Assembly (NCBI RefSeq): GCF_003332275.1
Contig: NZ_QOVA01000014.1
Location: forward strand, 1-64,000
DNA length: 64,000 nucleotides
Direction: 5' to 3'
DNA from: Edaphovirga cremea
Lineage (GTDB): Bacteria > Pseudomonadota > Gammaproteobacteria > Enterobacterales > Enterobacteriaceae
The position numbers were made by a program, and so were the translations under genes. The notes below the pieces were generated by a model. The model searched no databases. It saw only the letters and a program-made list of their open reading frames with translations, and was not told the origin of the DNA. Below are positions 35,520 to 46,041 of this stretch, in pieces. Each line of letters starts with the position of its first letter. Position 1 is the stretch's first letter.

Positions 35520-37454
35520 ATGTTTCAAGATAACCCGCTGCTCGCGCAGCTAAAACAGCAACTTCACTCTCAAACCCCTCGCGCAGAAGGCGTGGTCAAA
35601 GGGACTGAGAAAGGCTTTGGCTTTCTTGAGGTAGACGGGCAAAAAAGTTATTTTATCCCGCCGCCGTACATGAAAAAAGTCATGCATGGCGACCGTGTCG
35701 TCGCAACTATCCATACCGAGAAAGATCGCGAAGTTGCCGAGCCAGAAACTCTGGTCGAGCCTTTCCTGTCGCGCTTTGTTGGGCGGGTGCAGAAGAAAGA
35801 CGATCGTCTGTCGATTATTCCCGATCATCCATTGCTGAAAGACTCAATCCAGTGCCGCCCTGCGCGCGATGTGACACATGAGTTCAGTGACGGGGATTGG
35901 GCAATTGCCGAGATGCGTCGTCACCCGTTGAAAGGCGATCGCAACTTCAACGCGGATCTGACCGGTTATATCACTTATGCTGATGATGATTTTGCCCCAT
36001 GGTGGGTAACGCTGGCGCGTCATAATCTTGAGCGTGAAGCGCCCGTGGCGGCCATTGGTGAGTTGCTGGAACAAGGTCTGGAGCGTGAGGATCTGACTGA
36101 CCTCGCCTTCGTTACCATCGACAGTGCCAGTACCGAAGACATGGATGATGCACTTTTTGTGCAGGAAAATGCTGACGGTTCCCTGCAACTGACAATCGCC
36201 ATTGCCGATCCTACAGCCTATGTGGCTGAGGGCAGTGAAATCGATAATATTGCCCGCATTCGTGCATTTACCAATTACCTGCCTGGCTTCAATATTCCCA
36301 TGTTGCCGCGCGATCTTTCTGATGACCTCTGCTCGTTGCGCCCTGATGTTCGTCGCCCGGTTCTGGCATGTCGGGTCAATATTGACGTTGATGGTGCATT
36401 GGGTAGCGATATCAATTTCTTCGCTGCGTGGATCGAGTCAAAGGCAAAATTGGTGTATGACGAGGTTTCTGACTGGTTGGAAGGTGAAAGCACCTGGCAA
36501 CCGCAGAATGAGGCAATTGCCAACCAGATTCGCCTGCTGAAACGCGTGTGTGATTCGCGCAACCAATGGCGCCATCAGAATGCATTGGTATTCAAGGATC
36601 GCCCTGATTACCGCTTTGTATTGGGTGAAAAAGGCAACGTTCTGGATATCGTGGTTGAACAGCGTCGCATCGCCAACCGTATTGTGGAAGAGTGCATGAT
36701 TGCTGCCAACGTCTGCGCTGCGCTGGTACTGCGGGATCGCCTTGGTTTTGGCGTCTACAACGTCCATACGGGCTTTGATCCTGCGCTCGTGGATCAGGCG
36801 GTTACGGTGTTACAGACCCATGGTATTGAAGCCGATGCAGCACATCTGCTGACCCTGCCCGGTTTCTGCGAGTTGCGTCGTAAACTTGATTCCCAGCCAA
36901 CGCAATTCCTCGACAGCCGTATCCGTCGGTTCCAGACCTATGCTGAAATCAGTACCACACCTGGCCCACACTTTGGTCTGGGACTGGAAGCTTATGCGAC
37001 CTGGACCTCACCAATCCGTAAATACGGCGATATGGTAAACCATCGTCTGTTGAAAGCGATTGTGAGCGGTCAGAGTGCCAAGAAACCGCAGGACGACATG
37101 ACCCTGCAACTGACCGATCGCCGCCGCTTCAATCGCATGGCCGAACGCGACGTGGGTGACTGGCTCTATTCGCGTTACCTGAAAGACAAAGTCGGCACTG
37201 ATGAACGCTTCACAGCGGAAATCATTGACGTTACTCGCGGCGGTCTGCGCGTTCGTTTGCTGGACAATGGTGCTGTGGCCTTTATTCCTGCACCGTTTAT
37301 TCATGCAGTGCGTGACGAACTGGTATGCAGCCAGGAAACGGGTACGGTTCAGGTGAAAGGCGAAGTGGTTTACAGCCAGAGTGACGTTATTCAGGTGACG
37401 ATCGCGGAAGTGCGGATGGAAACACGGAGTGTGATTGCAAGACCTGTCGTTTAA
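35520..37454 (+). CDS. rnb: Exoribonuclease II
   Basis: A 644-residue 3'-5' exoribonuclease for single-stranded RNA. Two cold-shock domains cover about residues 20-150, the RNB catalytic domain about 190-525, and a C-terminal S1 domain about 555-640. The metal-binding aspartates D201, D207, D209 and D210 are in [13 protein letters not shown], exactly as in E. coli. A strong hairpin follows the stop. Confidence 0.98.
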   Translation: MFQDNPLLAQLKQQLHSQTPRAEGVVKGTEKGFGFLEVDGQKSYFIPPPYMKKVMHGDRVVATIHTEKDREVAEPETLVEPFLSRFVGRVQKKDDRLSIIPDHPLLKDSIQCRPARDVTHEFSDGDWAIAEMRRHPLKGDRNFNADLTGYITYADDDFAPWWVTLARHNLEREAPVAAIGELLEQGLEREDLTDLAFVTIDSASTEDMDDALFVQENADGSLQLTIAIADPTAYVAEGSEIDNIARIRAFTNYLPGFNIPMLPRDLSDDLCSLRPDVRRPVLACRVNIDVDGALGSDINFFAAWIESKAKLVYDEVSDWLEGESTWQPQNEAIANQIRLLKRVCDSRNQWRHQNALVFKDRPDYRFVLGEKGNVLDIVVEQRRIANRIVEECMIAANVCAALVLRDRLGFGVYNVHTGFDPALVDQAVTVLQTHGIEADAAHLLTLPGFCELRRKLDSQPTQFLDSRIRRFQTYAEISTTPGPHFGLGLEAYATWTSPIRKYGDMVNHRLLKAIVSGQSAKKPQDDMTLQLTDRRRFNRMAERDVGDWLYSRYLKDKVGTDERFTAEIIDVTRGGLRVRLLDNGAVAFIPAPFIHAVRDELVCSQETGTVQVKGEVVYSQSDVIQVTIAEVRMETRSVIARPVV

Positions 37455-37459
37455 GGGGA

Positions 37460-37487
37460 GCGTGGTGCGTTTCGCGCACCACGCCTT
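37460..37487 (+). terminator. rnb terminator
   Basis: GCGTGGTGCG (37460-37469) pairs with CGCACCACGC (37475-37484), with CTTT after it. Confidence 0.8.
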
Positions 37488-37601
37488 TCATATTTGTAGA
37501 CTTATACGTGCTATAACCGATTCGAAGTAACCGCTATTCACTGCAAGCAATGGTCATTGCAACTGCTATTCACAGCTAACAATAGCAAGAGTAGCGCCAG
37601 A

Positions 37602-38324
37602 TTATCGGCGGGCATCCGCCAAATCACTCGGCATGGTGCCTTGCATAGTTTGCCAAATCGCCCCGCTGTCCTTCCCGTAAGTGCGTACGCATTCCACCAC
37701 CTGATCGTACAGTTTATCGTGACAAATGATCGACAATTTACTGTAGAAACTCAACGCTAATTTGCGTGCTTCAGGATTGGAAAAATAGTAGCGTCCAACG
37801 CGGGTATAAAGACCTTTCAAGCCATTCAGAATCAGACCATAAATCGGATTCCCTGAAGCGAAAGCCAATCCACGGAAAATACCATAATCGAGATCGGTAA
37901 AGGCATCGGCTTGATCGTCAATCGAACCTGCCGCCTGGGCCAGAACTTCCTGGGTTTTCTCAGGATGATTGCGCATGGCGGTACGAATGAAGATCGAAGC
38001 AATGTTGGTTCTGACCGCCAGCAAATTATCGATCAGTTGCGGCACGCTGTCGTGATCAAGTCGAGCCAGCGTTTCAAGAATGCTCAGGCCCGACGTCTCC
38101 CAGAAGTTGTTCACTTTGGTTGGTTTACCGTGTTGAATCGTCAACCAGCCATCGCGAGCCAGACGTTGCAGCACTTCACGCAACGTGGTGCGTGTTACTC
38201 CGATAAGCTCGGAAAGTTCTCTTTCCGCGGGCAAAATTGAGCCAGGAGGGAAGCGGCTATTCCAGATACTTTCAATAATATATTCTTCCGCGAAACCGGC
38301 AGGACTTTGCGCCTTGATAACCAT
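37602..38324 (-). CDS. fadR: Fatty-acid metabolism regulator FadR
   Basis: A 240-residue GntR-family regulator that represses beta-oxidation genes and activates fabA/fabB; long-chain acyl-CoA releases it from DNA. The winged helix covers residues 1-75 ([24 protein letters not shown]). The acyl-CoA-binding helical domain follows ([17 protein letters not shown]). ATG 38324 is the homologous start ([21 protein letters not shown]); upstream in-frame ATG codons are not supported. A FadR-like operator is seen before fadD in this window. Confidence 0.97.
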   Translation of the reverse strand: MVIKAQSPAGFAEEYIIESIWNSRFPPGSILPAERELSELIGVTRTTLREVLQRLARDGWLTIQHGKPTKVNNFWETSGLSILETLARLDHDSVPQLIDNLLAVRTNIASIFIRTAMRNHPEKTQEVLAQAAGSIDDQADAFTDLDYGIFRGLAFASGNPIYGLILNGLKGLYTRVGRYYFSNPEARKLALSFYSKLSIICHDKLYDQVVECVRTYGKDSGAIWQTMQGTMPSDLADARR

Positions 38325-38803
38325 GTTTTGAACGTTCCGTAGCAGCATTTTTAGCAATAGTAATGAGCTCATCATACCAGACGAATCCGGCATGATATAG
38401 CGTCAAGCTGCGCCAAATAGACAAACTGTGCATAGCTTTGCAAAAATTCAGCAACTTTACTCAGAAACCCTATAAAAAAAGGCAGTATAATGATATCGCA
38501 CATGATAAAATGTTGTTATAACAAACTGTTTTTTATGCGAATAGTCTGAGAATAAGCGTTGACGTTTATTGGGGGAATTCGCAAGATTCAAGCGGAATAA
38601 GATATCTTGTCACCAGACCGGGCATTTGCTGTCGGAATACCGTACTGACAGGTTTCGCTGGTAAAGACAAATTACCTGCATGACGTGCTGGTAAGCGAGG
38701 ATTCTTGGTACTTTTTATCTTATTTTAATGAGAACTGGCTGGCAGCGCTGACGAATTGGTTTACACTGCGAATCCAGTAGATTACTGCATGGAAAAAAAT
38801 GAT
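38325..38803. other. Gene-free region between fadR and dsbB
   Basis: About 480 bases with divergent promoters for fadR and dsbB. Many enterobacteria have nhaB (Na+/H+ antiporter) here. No frame or fragment of a membrane protein is seen in this stretch. It contains AT-rich runs (38470-38530) and no operator that I recognise. Confidence 0.6.
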
Positions 38804-39334
38804 ATGTTGCAATTCCTTAACCGTTGCTCGAAGGGGCGCGGTGCTTGGGTGTTACTGGCCCTGACTGCGTTGGCATTCGAACTCGTTGCGCTCTATTTCC
38901 AACACGTTATGTTGTTGCAGCCGTGCGTGATGTGTATTTATGAACGGGCTGCCCTCTTCGGCGTCCTGGGTGCAGCGATTGTGGGTGCGCTGGCTCCGTC
39001 TACACCCTTACGTTACATGGCAATTCTGCTGTGGATTTACAGTGCATGGGAAGGCTTACGCCTGGCATGGGATCACACCATGATCCAGCTCCATCCTTCG
39101 CCGTTTGCGACCTGTGATTTCGCTGCCCGCTTCCCTACCTGGTTACCTTTGGATAAATGGTTCCCGGCTGTGTTTCTCGCTTCAGGCGATTGCGCAGAGA
39201 AACAATGGGAATTCCTGACTCTCGGTATGCCGCAGTGGTTACTGGTAATTTTCGCGGCCTATCTTCTGGTGGCGATTCTGGTTCTGTTCGCGCAGTTTGT
39301 TCGCCCGAAAAGACGTGACCTGTTCGGTCGTTAA
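38804..39334 (+). CDS. dsbB: Disulfide bond formation protein DsbB
   Basis: A 176-residue inner-membrane oxidoreductase with four helices that reoxidises DsbA and passes electrons to quinone. The redox pairs Cys41-Cys44 (QPCVMC) and Cys104-Cys130 are at the same positions as in E. coli. ATG 38804 matches the E. coli start; an ATG five codons earlier is possible. The C-terminus KRRDLFGR is conserved. Confidence 0.97.
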   Translation: MLQFLNRCSKGRGAWVLLALTALAFELVALYFQHVMLLQPCVMCIYERAALFGVLGAAIVGALAPSTPLRYMAILLWIYSAWEGLRLAWDHTMIQLHPSPFATCDFAARFPTWLPLDKWFPAVFLASGDCAEKQWEFLTLGMPQWLLVIFAAYLLVAILVLFAQFVRPKRRDLFGR

Positions 39335-39354
39335 TCACGATTAAAATATTTCTC

Positions 39355-39380
39355 AACGGCGCCAAATTGGCGCCGTTTTT
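39355..39380 (+). terminator. dsbB terminator
   Basis: AACGGCGCCA (39355-39364) pairs perfectly with TGGCGCCGTT (39368-39377), and T continues to 39380. Confidence 0.9.
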
Positions 39381-39437
39381 GTTTCGAAACATCGAAAGTA
39401 ATGTGAAGAATCCAGAGACCATGAGGAAATATCAGGT

Positions 39438-39740
39438 ATGTTAAAAGTTATCGCGCAGGATTTTATAAAGTTGCAACATATTGCAGATGTAATGCCGCTA
39501 TATAAAGAGTTGGTCGAAAAAACCAAAAAGGAAGCTCTTTGTATTTCTTATGATCTATTTATTGATCAGCAAGATCCGGGGCACTTTATTTTTATTGAGG
39601 AATGGCCTGATAGAGCCGCGTTGGATATCCATTGCCAGACGGAACACTTCACGCGATTGGTGCCACAGATTAATGCGTTCCAAAGAGAAAATTGCAAGGT
39701 TACGCTGATGGACTCTTTTGAGTCTGCTTTACCACGTTAA
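39438..39740 (+). CDS. ABM-domain protein, YgiN-like putative quinol monooxygenase
   Basis: A 100-residue ferredoxin-like (dimeric alpha/beta-barrel) protein of the antibiotic-biosynthesis monooxygenase family. It has the typical blocks YDLFIDQQDPGHFIFIEEWPD and LDIHCQTEHFTRLV. Members act as quinol monooxygenases or as small-molecule binders; the substrate here is unknown. It is a single gene with AT-richer codons than its neighbours. Confidence 0.8.
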   Translation: MLKVIAQDFIKLQHIADVMPLYKELVEKTKKEALCISYDLFIDQQDPGHFIFIEEWPDRAALDIHCQTEHFTRLVPQINAFQRENCKVTLMDSFESALPR

Positions 39741-39823
39741 CAACAGCGGTGTGTGAATGTGGTTTACGAGTGAGGTGGCGAAAGACCTCATTCGTTTTCT
39801 ATCCCACATCCAACTACGTCCAA

Positions 39824-40288
39824 TTACCTCGCCCACGTCGGCTTATTCAGGATGTGATCTTGCCAATCTACCACGTCACTTTCACGCACAGCGATATGCC
39901 GAACCGTAATGCGCTCACCGTGCATGGCGGCTTTTGAACCGGCCAAGAGTGGATGCCAGGAATAAAGCTCGCGCCCTTCCCCAATCAGGCGATAAGCACA
40001 CGTAGGTGGCAGCCAGTCAAACGTAGTCAGATTCTCACGCGTGAGCTTGATGCAATCCTCTTCCAGCTCGAAACGGCGATCGTAGTTGCGGCACTGGCAG
40101 GATTTAATGTTCAACTGATTGCAGGCAACGTTGGTGAAATAAATCTCATCCGTGTCCTCATCAATCAGTTTGTGTAAGCAGCATTGCCCGCATCCGTCGC
40201 ACAATGATTCCCATTCATCATCGGTCATTTCTTCCAGCTTTTTATACTGCCAGAAAGCAAGGGGTGATTCAGAGAGTGACTGTGACAT
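39824..40288 (-). CDS. ycgN: YcgN family cysteine-cluster protein (UPF0260)
   Basis: A 154-residue soluble protein with the [12 protein letters not shown] motif near the N-terminus and further cysteines (ACNQL, CQCRNYD, CIKL, CAYRL) that resemble the zinc/iron-sulfur-binding CxxCxxCC family. Its function is not known. It is in the same ycgN-ycgM-ycgL order, next to minCDE, as in E. coli. Confidence 0.93.
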   Translation of the reverse strand: MSQSLSESPLAFWQYKKLEEMTDDEWESLCDGCGQCCLHKLIDEDTDEIYFTNVACNQLNIKSCQCRNYDRRFELEEDCIKLTRENLTTFDWLPPTCAYRLIGEGRELYSWHPLLAGSKAAMHGERITVRHIAVRESDVVDWQDHILNKPTWAR

Positions 40289-40391
40289 AGGCGTAATCCG
40301 GGTTAATTAAAAATTCGCAGACTGTATAGACGCTTTGGCTCACAGATGCAAGTGCCGTGCCCGATTGAACAACACGCGGGCACGGGAAGAT

Positions 40392-41048
40392 TCAGATAAC
40401 TCGCGTCGTGAGCGTTTTACCATTGATCGACACTTCCAGCGTATCTCCAACTGCCATTGGACCTACGCCCTGTGGTGTACCGGTAAGTATAATGTCGCCA
40501 GGTCGTAGTGTGAAAAAACGGCTCATATAGCTGATCAGCGGCAAAATCGCGGTAATCATATCCCGGGTATTGCCCTGCTGCCGGTTTTCACCGTTCACGC
40601 TCAACGCCAGTTCTGCTTGCTGCGCATCGCCAAATTCAGCGACCGGGATAAAACCCGAGATTGGGCATGAACCATCAAATCCCTTGGCTTTTTCCCACGG
40701 CTGCCCGGCTTTCTTGAAATCCGTTTGCAGATCGCGCAGCGTCAAATCCAACGCGACACCGTACCCGGCAATCGCCCGGGCAACGCGGTCTTCGCTGGCC
40801 TGTTTGAGTGCGGTACCGATAAGAACGGCCAGTTCCACTTCGTGGTGAACCGAACCAAAATCCCGCGGAATAGCAATCGGCTGACGGATATCGCACAACG
40901 CCGTCTCAGGTTTGATAAACAGAACCGGTTCTGCCGACACCTTGCTTCCCATCTCTTTGATATGATCCGCGTAATTGCTGCCGACGCACACCACTTTGCT
41001 TACCGGGAAATCAAGTAAAGAACCCTGCCAGTCTCTATGTTGATACAT
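40392..41048 (-). CDS. ycgM: YcgM, fumarylacetoacetate hydrolase family protein
   Basis: A 218-residue FAH-fold enzyme, probably acting on acylpyruvates or oxaloacetate-type compounds. The metal-binding acidic residues are in VHHEVELAVLIG, and the family blocks CVGSNYADHIKEMG and ILTGTPQGVGPM are present. The ATG at 41048 starts MYQHRDWQGSLL like the E. coli protein. Confidence 0.93.
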   Translation of the reverse strand: MYQHRDWQGSLLDFPVSKVVCVGSNYADHIKEMGSKVSAEPVLFIKPETALCDIRQPIAIPRDFGSVHHEVELAVLIGTALKQASEDRVARAIAGYGVALDLTLRDLQTDFKKAGQPWEKAKGFDGSCPISGFIPVAEFGDAQQAELALSVNGENRQQGNTRDMITAILPLISYMSRFFTLRPGDIILTGTPQGVGPMAVGDTLEVSINGKTLTTRVI

Positions 41049-41062
41049 ACCGCATCTCCTGC

Positions 41063-42130
41063 TTATTGCGTAATGCCATCAGCCATCATACCGATACTGA
41101 TAGCAAAGTAATATGAGCGATTCCAATGCATGATGGTGCGGAAATTGTCATACACCATAAATGCGCGCCCCTGCGCATCATCTGGCATAATAATCCATGC
41201 ACGCGTGGTAGCGGAAGCCAGAGCGGTGCCGTCAGTTTGCAGAACACCCGCCTGACGCCATTGGTCTACCGTTTTTGCCTGGGCATCTTTCAACCCGGCC
41301 TGTTCAGGTTGGAAACCTGACGGAAGTTTAACTTCCTGTCCCCATCCCTGTCCGGCCTTCCAGCCTTCGGTTGACAGATAATTGGCCGTTGAAGCAAAGA
41401 CGTCGCTGACATTGGTCCATATATCAATTTTACCGTCGCCATCACCATCTGAGCCATAGTTGAGGAACGAGGTCGGCATAAACTGCGATTGGCCCATCGC
41501 CCCGGCCCAGGAGCCCTTCATTTGATCGGCTTGAACATGTCCTTGCTGAATGATTTTCAGCGCCGCCATCAGCTCTTTGGTAAAGAATGCCTCGCGACGA
41601 CCTTCAAAGGCCAGCGTTGACAGTGCTGATATCACATCTTCTTTGCCCTGAATCTTGCCGAAGCTGCTCTCCATACCCCATAAGGCGACAATGTACTGCG
41701 CAGGAACACCATAGCGTTCGCTGATAGGCATTAATTGCGTCTGGTATTGCTGGTACATGTCCTGGCCCTGCTTAATCTTCCAGGCAGGGAGAACGCGGGT
41801 GAGGTAATCATCAAGCGTGATTTTTTTCTCAAGCTGATTGCGATCCGATTTAATGACCCGATCAACAAAATGCACATTGGCAAATGCGACGTTTATCGTG
41901 GAGTCGTCAATTCCCTGACTGCGCGCCTGCTGCTTCAATTGTTCCACATACCCCGGGAATTCCGCCGGGTCCCGACCTTCAGTGGCCAGCGTGGTGGTGG
42001 GCGCAGCAGGTGCCGTAGACGGCGTCGCGGTACCTGCCTGTTTTGTCGCTTTGGGCGCATCCTGATTACTGCTGGCGCAACCTGCCAGAAGTGTCGTGAC
42101 GACAAAAATGGTTACAGCGGACAACTTCAT
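41063..42130 (-). CDS. Lytic murein transglycosylase, MltB-like lipoprotein
   Basis: A 355-residue protein with a lipoprotein signal (LLAGC lipobox near residues 15-19), a proline/threonine/alanine-rich linker, and an SLT_2 (MltB-type) catalytic domain with the catalytic glutamate in ALWGMESSFG. It cleaves peptidoglycan glycan strands to 1,6-anhydro ends. Proteins of this second MltB class sit between ycgM and ycgL in several enterobacteria but not in E. coli K-12. ATG 42130 is chosen behind GGTAGAGA. The protein ends with FAISIGMMADGITQ, without a C-terminal SPOR or binding domain. Confidence 0.9.
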   Translation of the reverse strand: MKLSAVTIFVVTTLLAGCASSNQDAPKATKQAGTATPSTAPAAPTTTLATEGRDPAEFPGYVEQLKQQARSQGIDDSTINVAFANVHFVDRVIKSDRNQLEKKITLDDYLTRVLPAWKIKQGQDMYQQYQTQLMPISERYGVPAQYIVALWGMESSFGKIQGKEDVISALSTLAFEGRREAFFTKELMAALKIIQQGHVQADQMKGSWAGAMGQSQFMPTSFLNYGSDGDGDGKIDIWTNVSDVFASTANYLSTEGWKAGQGWGQEVKLPSGFQPEQAGLKDAQAKTVDQWRQAGVLQTDGTALASATTRAWIIMPDDAQGRAFMVYDNFRTIMHWNRSYYFAISIGMMADGITQ

Positions 42131-42233
42131 CAATCTCTACCTTTTATCAATATGATGGTTTTATCAACATGATCGTTCCTCACACCTGATTAGCGTGGCG
42201 CAGCCAAACGTTGAGCGCAAGAAACAGCCGGGC

Positions 42234-42313
42234 GATTTACAAAACTCTTGATTTACAAAACCCTCGATTTACAGGACTCTTGATTTACAAGACCCTAGAT
42301 TTACAAAACCTCG
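42234..42313. repeat. Five tandem 16-bp repeats
   Basis: Five head-to-tail units of the form GATTTACAaaACyCTn start at 42234, 42250, 42266, 42282 and 42298. They occupy the gap between the lytic transglycosylase and ycgL. Confidence 0.92.
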
Positions 42314-42369
42314 GCCCGGAACATTTGATCGAGGACGTAAATCGGGTGTAGTGCAACATTGAGCGTTAA

Positions 42370-42642
42370 CTATTTCCGCTGAATATCGAGATGCATTTGC
42401 AATAAACTTTCTGGTGGCGGAGGGACTTGCAGATAATACCCCTGCCCTGTTAGGGCTTCTCTTACTTTATCTATATCTGCCGTTGCCAATTTGTTGCGAT
42501 TGTTCAGATTGAGCATCATTGAAAACTGCGGCTGACCGAAACTTTTTATCAGCTCTTCTGGCACACGAGTGAAATCGTCTCTTTTTTCGACATAAAGATA
42601 AGTTTGATCACGTTTGGGACTTCGATAGATCACACAAAGCAT
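42370..42642 (-). CDS. ycgL: YcgL family protein
   Basis: A 90-residue small soluble protein of the YcgL family (YcgL fold, unknown function). It has the recognisable start [24 protein letters not shown] and the proline-rich [12 protein letters not shown] end. It is divergent from minCDE with 136 bases between, as in E. coli. Confidence 0.93.
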   Translation of the reverse strand: MLCVIYRSPKRDQTYLYVEKRDDFTRVPEELIKSFGQPQFSMMLNLNNRNKLATADIDKVREALTGQGYYLQVPPPPESLLQMHLDIQRK

Positions 42643-42778
42643 TTTTTTAACTCTATTTAATTGGGGCAGTCGCTTGCCTAGATATAACTGTGACTATAAC
42701 ATGCTTATCGTACATCGGAATATCGCACCCCGAGTGGTATTCCGGGGATTTAAAGTTGCTGAGACTGAGTCAGGATAG

Positions 42779-43468
42779 ATGTCACAAACGCCAATTGAGC
42801 TAAAAGGCAGCAGTTTTACCCTATCGGTTGTTCATTTACATTCGTCACAACCCGAGGTAATACGTCTGGCATTACAAGAAAAGGTGGAACAAGCACCCGC
42901 CTTTTTGAAAAATGCCCCTGTTGTTATCAACGTCGCATCGCTGAATGGTGATGTTGACTGGAAAGATCTCCAACAGGCTGTCGCTTCAGCAGGTCTGCGT
43001 GTTGTTGGCATCAGCGGATGCAAAGATGAGCGGCAGAAACGAGCGATAGCCCGTGCAGGTTTGCCATTGATGAGTGAAGGCAGAGGCAACAGACGCGCGG
43101 CGGAACCGCCTGCTGCTGTTGCGCCAGATAACGTCCCGGCTAAAACCCGCATTATCAGTACTCCTGTCCGTTCCGGGCAACAAATCTATGCTCGCAATAG
43201 CGATTTGATAGTTACCAGTAGTGTCAGTGCCGGAGCGGAATTGATAGCCGACGGCAATATTCATATCTATGGAATGATGCGGGGCCGAGCCCTGGCTGGC
43301 GCAGCAGGTGATGCACAATGTCAGATATTTTGCACCCATCTGAGTGCTGAACTAGTCTCTATCGCAGGGCAGTATTGGTTGAGCGATCAAATCCCGTCCG
43401 AACATCTCGGGCAGGCAGCGCGTCTCAGCCTGCAGGATAACGTGTTAACCATACAACCTTTAAACTAA
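42779..43468 (+). CDS. minC: Septum-site inhibitor MinC
   Basis: A 229-residue division inhibitor that blocks FtsZ assembly away from midcell. The N-terminal FtsZ-inhibiting domain (1-110) is joined by a proline/alanine-rich linker to the C-terminal beta-helix domain (about 125-229), with [24 protein letters not shown] for MinD binding and dimerisation. It is the first gene of minCDE, 26 bases before minD. Confidence 0.97.
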   Translation: MSQTPIELKGSSFTLSVVHLHSSQPEVIRLALQEKVEQAPAFLKNAPVVINVASLNGDVDWKDLQQAVASAGLRVVGISGCKDERQKRAIARAGLPLMSEGRGNRRAAEPPAAVAPDNVPAKTRIISTPVRSGQQIYARNSDLIVTSSVSAGAELIADGNIHIYGMMRGRALAGAAGDAQCQIFCTHLSAELVSIAGQYWLSDQIPSEHLGQAARLSLQDNVLTIQPLN

Positions 43469-43494
43469 AGCCCTTTTGACAAGGAATCCTTTTC

Positions 43495-44307
43495 ATGGCA
43501 CGCATTATTGTTGTTACATCGGGTAAAGGGGGCGTTGGCAAGACCACATCAAGCGCGGCCATTGCTACCGGATTAGCCCAAAAAGGCAAAAAAACCGTCG
43601 TTATCGATTTTGATATCGGTTTACGTAATCTCGACCTGATCATGGGATGTGAACGTCGGGTTGTCTACGATTTTGTCAATGTAATTCAAGGGGATGCAAC
43701 ACTTAATCAGGCGCTGATCAAAGATAAGCGTACTGATAACCTGTTCATTCTTCCCGCCTCCCAGACCCGTGACAAAGACGCCCTGACCCGCGAAGGCGTT
43801 GAGAAGATTTTGAACGATCTTGGCACAATGGATTTCGAATTTGTTGTCTGTGACTCCCCAGCAGGGATAGAAAGCGGCGCATTGATGGCGCTCTATTTTG
43901 CTGATGAAGCGGTGATTACCACCAACCCGGAAGTCTCCTCGGTACGTGACTCTGACCGTATTCTTGGCATCCTCGCGTCAAAATCCCGACGCGCAGAAAA
44001 AGGCCAGGACCCGATTAAGGAACATTTGTTACTGACCCGCTATAACCCAGGCCGAGTGAATCGTGGTGATATGCTCAGCATGGAAGATGTGCTTGAAATT
44101 CTTAGAATTCCTCTGGTCGGTGTTATTCCTGAAGACCAATCTGTACTGCGCGCGTCCAACCAGGGCGAGCCCGTTATTCTGGATAAAGAATCCGATGCCG
44201 GTAAAGCATACGAAGACACTGTTGATCGTATTCTGGGGGAAGAACGACCTTTCCGCTTCATTGAAGAAGAGAAGAAAGGTTTCCTGAAACGCCTTTTTGG
44301 GGGATAA
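43495..44307 (+). CDS. minD: Septum-site ATPase MinD
   Basis: A 270-residue membrane-associated ATPase. The deviant Walker A KGGVGKT is at residues 11-17 and the C-terminal amphipathic membrane-targeting helix is EEEKKGFLKRLFGG. It recruits MinC to the membrane and oscillates with MinE. It starts behind AAGGA and is 3 bases from minE. Confidence 0.98.
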   Translation: MARIIVVTSGKGGVGKTTSSAAIATGLAQKGKKTVVIDFDIGLRNLDLIMGCERRVVYDFVNVIQGDATLNQALIKDKRTDNLFILPASQTRDKDALTREGVEKILNDLGTMDFEFVVCDSPAGIESGALMALYFADEAVITTNPEVSSVRDSDRILGILASKSRRAEKGQDPIKEHLLLTRYNPGRVNRGDMLSMEDVLEILRIPLVGVIPEDQSVLRASNQGEPVILDKESDAGKAYEDTVDRILGEERPFRFIEEEKKGFLKRLFGG

Positions 44308-44310
44308 ACC

Positions 44311-44580
44311 ATGGCTTTGCTAGACTTTTTTCTGTCCCGCAAAAAACCGACAGCCAATATAGCCAAGGAACGGCTGCAAATTATCGTTGCAGAACGTCGT
44401 CGTGGGGACAGTGAGCCCCATTATTTACCCGACCTTAAGCGTGATATTCTCGCGGTAATTTGCAAATATATTCAGATCGATCCCGAAATGCTTCATGTGC
44501 AGTTCGAGCAAAAGGGAGACGATATTTCGGTATTAGAACTTAATGTGACGTTACCGGAATCGGAAGAAACACCTAAATGA
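44311..44580 (+). CDS. minE: Cell-division topological specificity factor MinE
   Basis: An 89-residue protein with an N-terminal membrane-targeting/anti-MinCD region ([29 protein letters not shown]) and a C-terminal dimerisation and topological domain. It stimulates the MinD ATPase and drives pole-to-pole oscillation. It is the last gene of the operon. Confidence 0.98.
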   Translation: MALLDFFLSRKKPTANIAKERLQIIVAERRRGDSEPHYLPDLKRDILAVICKYIQIDPEMLHVQFEQKGDDISVLELNVTLPESEETPK

Positions 44581-44594
44581 GCCTATCGGATTAA

Positions 44595-44620
44595 TTGCCC
44601 CCTGTTATTGCAGGGGGCAA
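44595..44620 (+). terminator. Hairpin after minE
   Basis: TTGCCCCCTG (44595-44604) pairs with CAGGGGGCAA (44611-44620). There is no long T-run. The following 210 bases up to the end of rnd are AT-rich without a recognised gene. Confidence 0.65.
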
Positions 44621-44833
44621 CTGCTATTACAATCGCGAATTAAACTGTATATACATCCAGCTAAATCCTATTTTTTCCCTATTACGCTTTATTCTCTTAT
44701 GAGAATCCTCTCAAATACCCTGGTTATTTTATGAGCTAAGATTATTATTAGCGATATGGCAACTTGTCCTTTATTTCGATAATGGCAAGGAGTAATAAAC
44801 CGTCACTCCTTTCCCACCCTGTCGTGTTTGATA

Positions 44834-45955
44834 TCAAAACTCTTGCAAAATATCGGTTAATTTTTCAGCTAATAATTTACCGCGCCAGCCACTCATTAAC
44901 TCAGGTGACGAATCCTTATTTTTCAATCCCCAGTGCCAGCTCAGCAATTGGTTAATCTGACGACGTGAAGCCAACAGCTCAACGCTCAGGCCACTACTCT
45001 CACTGACCGACTGAATAAGCGCTTTGATCTCTTTGAATGCACGCTTATAACCCGGCTGATCAATCAGGTTGGAGATGGGTGGTGGCAAATCCTCTTCAGG
45101 AACTGCGTTACCTTCAGCGACCAGCGCCAACAGCGTTTTTCCATGATAGCGAATCTCAGGACCACTCAGACCCAACGTATCCAGTTCCGCGAGCGAGGTG
45201 GGCTGATAACGGGCGACCTGCCAAAGATTCTCTTCACGTACCACAAAGTTGATGGCCAGGTCACGTTGGCGCGCCTGGCGCAAACGCCACGCGGCCAGCT
45301 TCTGCAAACATGCCAACTGACGAGTGCGCAACTGCCAGGCATTATTGATTTCACGGTAGGCCAATTCGGGGTCGGGCACTTCACTACGACGACGGCACAG
45401 CGCCTGGCACTCATCAATTGCGGCGTCCATCCAACCGGCTTCCTGCGCCTCCTGCTCGAGACGAATCGCCATTGGCAGTAAATACCAGACATCCGCAGCG
45501 GCATAATCACACTGACGAGTGCTCAGCGGGCGTGCCAGCCAATCGGTTCGCGACTCACTTTTATCCAATTCCACCTGTGAATATTCCGCCACCAGCTTGG
45601 CGAAACCACATGACAGCGGTCGCCCCGTAAATGCAGCGAGAACTTGTGTATCCATCAAGGGAGTCGGCATGACGCTGAACGCATTAATGAAAACCTCAAG
45701 ATCTTCACTTCCCGCATGCAAAAACTTTATTACCTGTTGATCCAGTAACAGTTCGCGAAAAGGCTGCCATTCCGTAATCGCCAGGGGATCAATCAGGGAG
45801 AGGTTATCACCATCAAAAAGTTGAATCAGACCCAACTGAGGATAATAAGTGCGGGTACGGACAAACTCGGTATCCAGGGCTATACGTGAATGGAGACGAG
45901 CCTGTTGGCATAACTGTTCCAATCCGGGGTTGGTAGTGATCAACTGATAATTCAA
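44834..45955 (-). CDS. rnd: Ribonuclease D
   Basis: A 373-residue 3'-5' exoribonuclease for tRNA end maturation. The DEDD nuclease domain covers about 1-200 (IALDTEFVRTRTYYPQLG, HAGSEDLEVF, CDYAAADVWYLL) and HRDC modules follow. The chosen start is TTG 45955, giving LNYQLITT; E. coli rnd is known to start with UUG, and here too the homologous position has no ATG. An upstream frame extension to 45997 also begins with TTG but has no homology. Confidence 0.95.
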   Translation of the reverse strand: MNYQLITTNPGLEQLCQQARLHSRIALDTEFVRTRTYYPQLGLIQLFDGDNLSLIDPLAITEWQPFRELLLDQQVIKFLHAGSEDLEVFINAFSVMPTPLMDTQVLAAFTGRPLSCGFAKLVAEYSQVELDKSESRTDWLARPLSTRQCDYAAADVWYLLPMAIRLEQEAQEAGWMDAAIDECQALCRRRSEVPDPELAYREINNAWQLRTRQLACLQKLAAWRLRQARQRDLAINFVVREENLWQVARYQPTSLAELDTLGLSGPEIRYHGKTLLALVAEGNAVPEEDLPPPISNLIDQPGYKRAFKEIKALIQSVSESSGLSVELLASRRQINQLLSWHWGLKNKDSSPELMSGWRGKLLAEKLTDILQEF

Positions 45956-45993
45956 AACGTCATTCTCTTGGTCATTGTTCCGTGATAAACGCA

Positions 45994-46019
45994 ACAACGC
46001 CGGCTTTCACCGGCGTTGT
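45994..46019 (-). terminator. fadD terminator
   Basis: On the minus strand ACAACGCCGG and CCGGCGTTGT form a 10-bp stem (45994-46003 with 46010-46019) between fadD and rnd. The T-run is weak, so some read-through into rnd is possible. Confidence 0.6.
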
Positions 46020-46041
46020 ATTCATAGTGTACTGCCAACGG

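Noticed and set aside
42234-42313. Possible CRISPR array
   Set aside because: The 16-bp units are contiguous with no spacers and no cas genes are near, so it is a plain tandem repeat.
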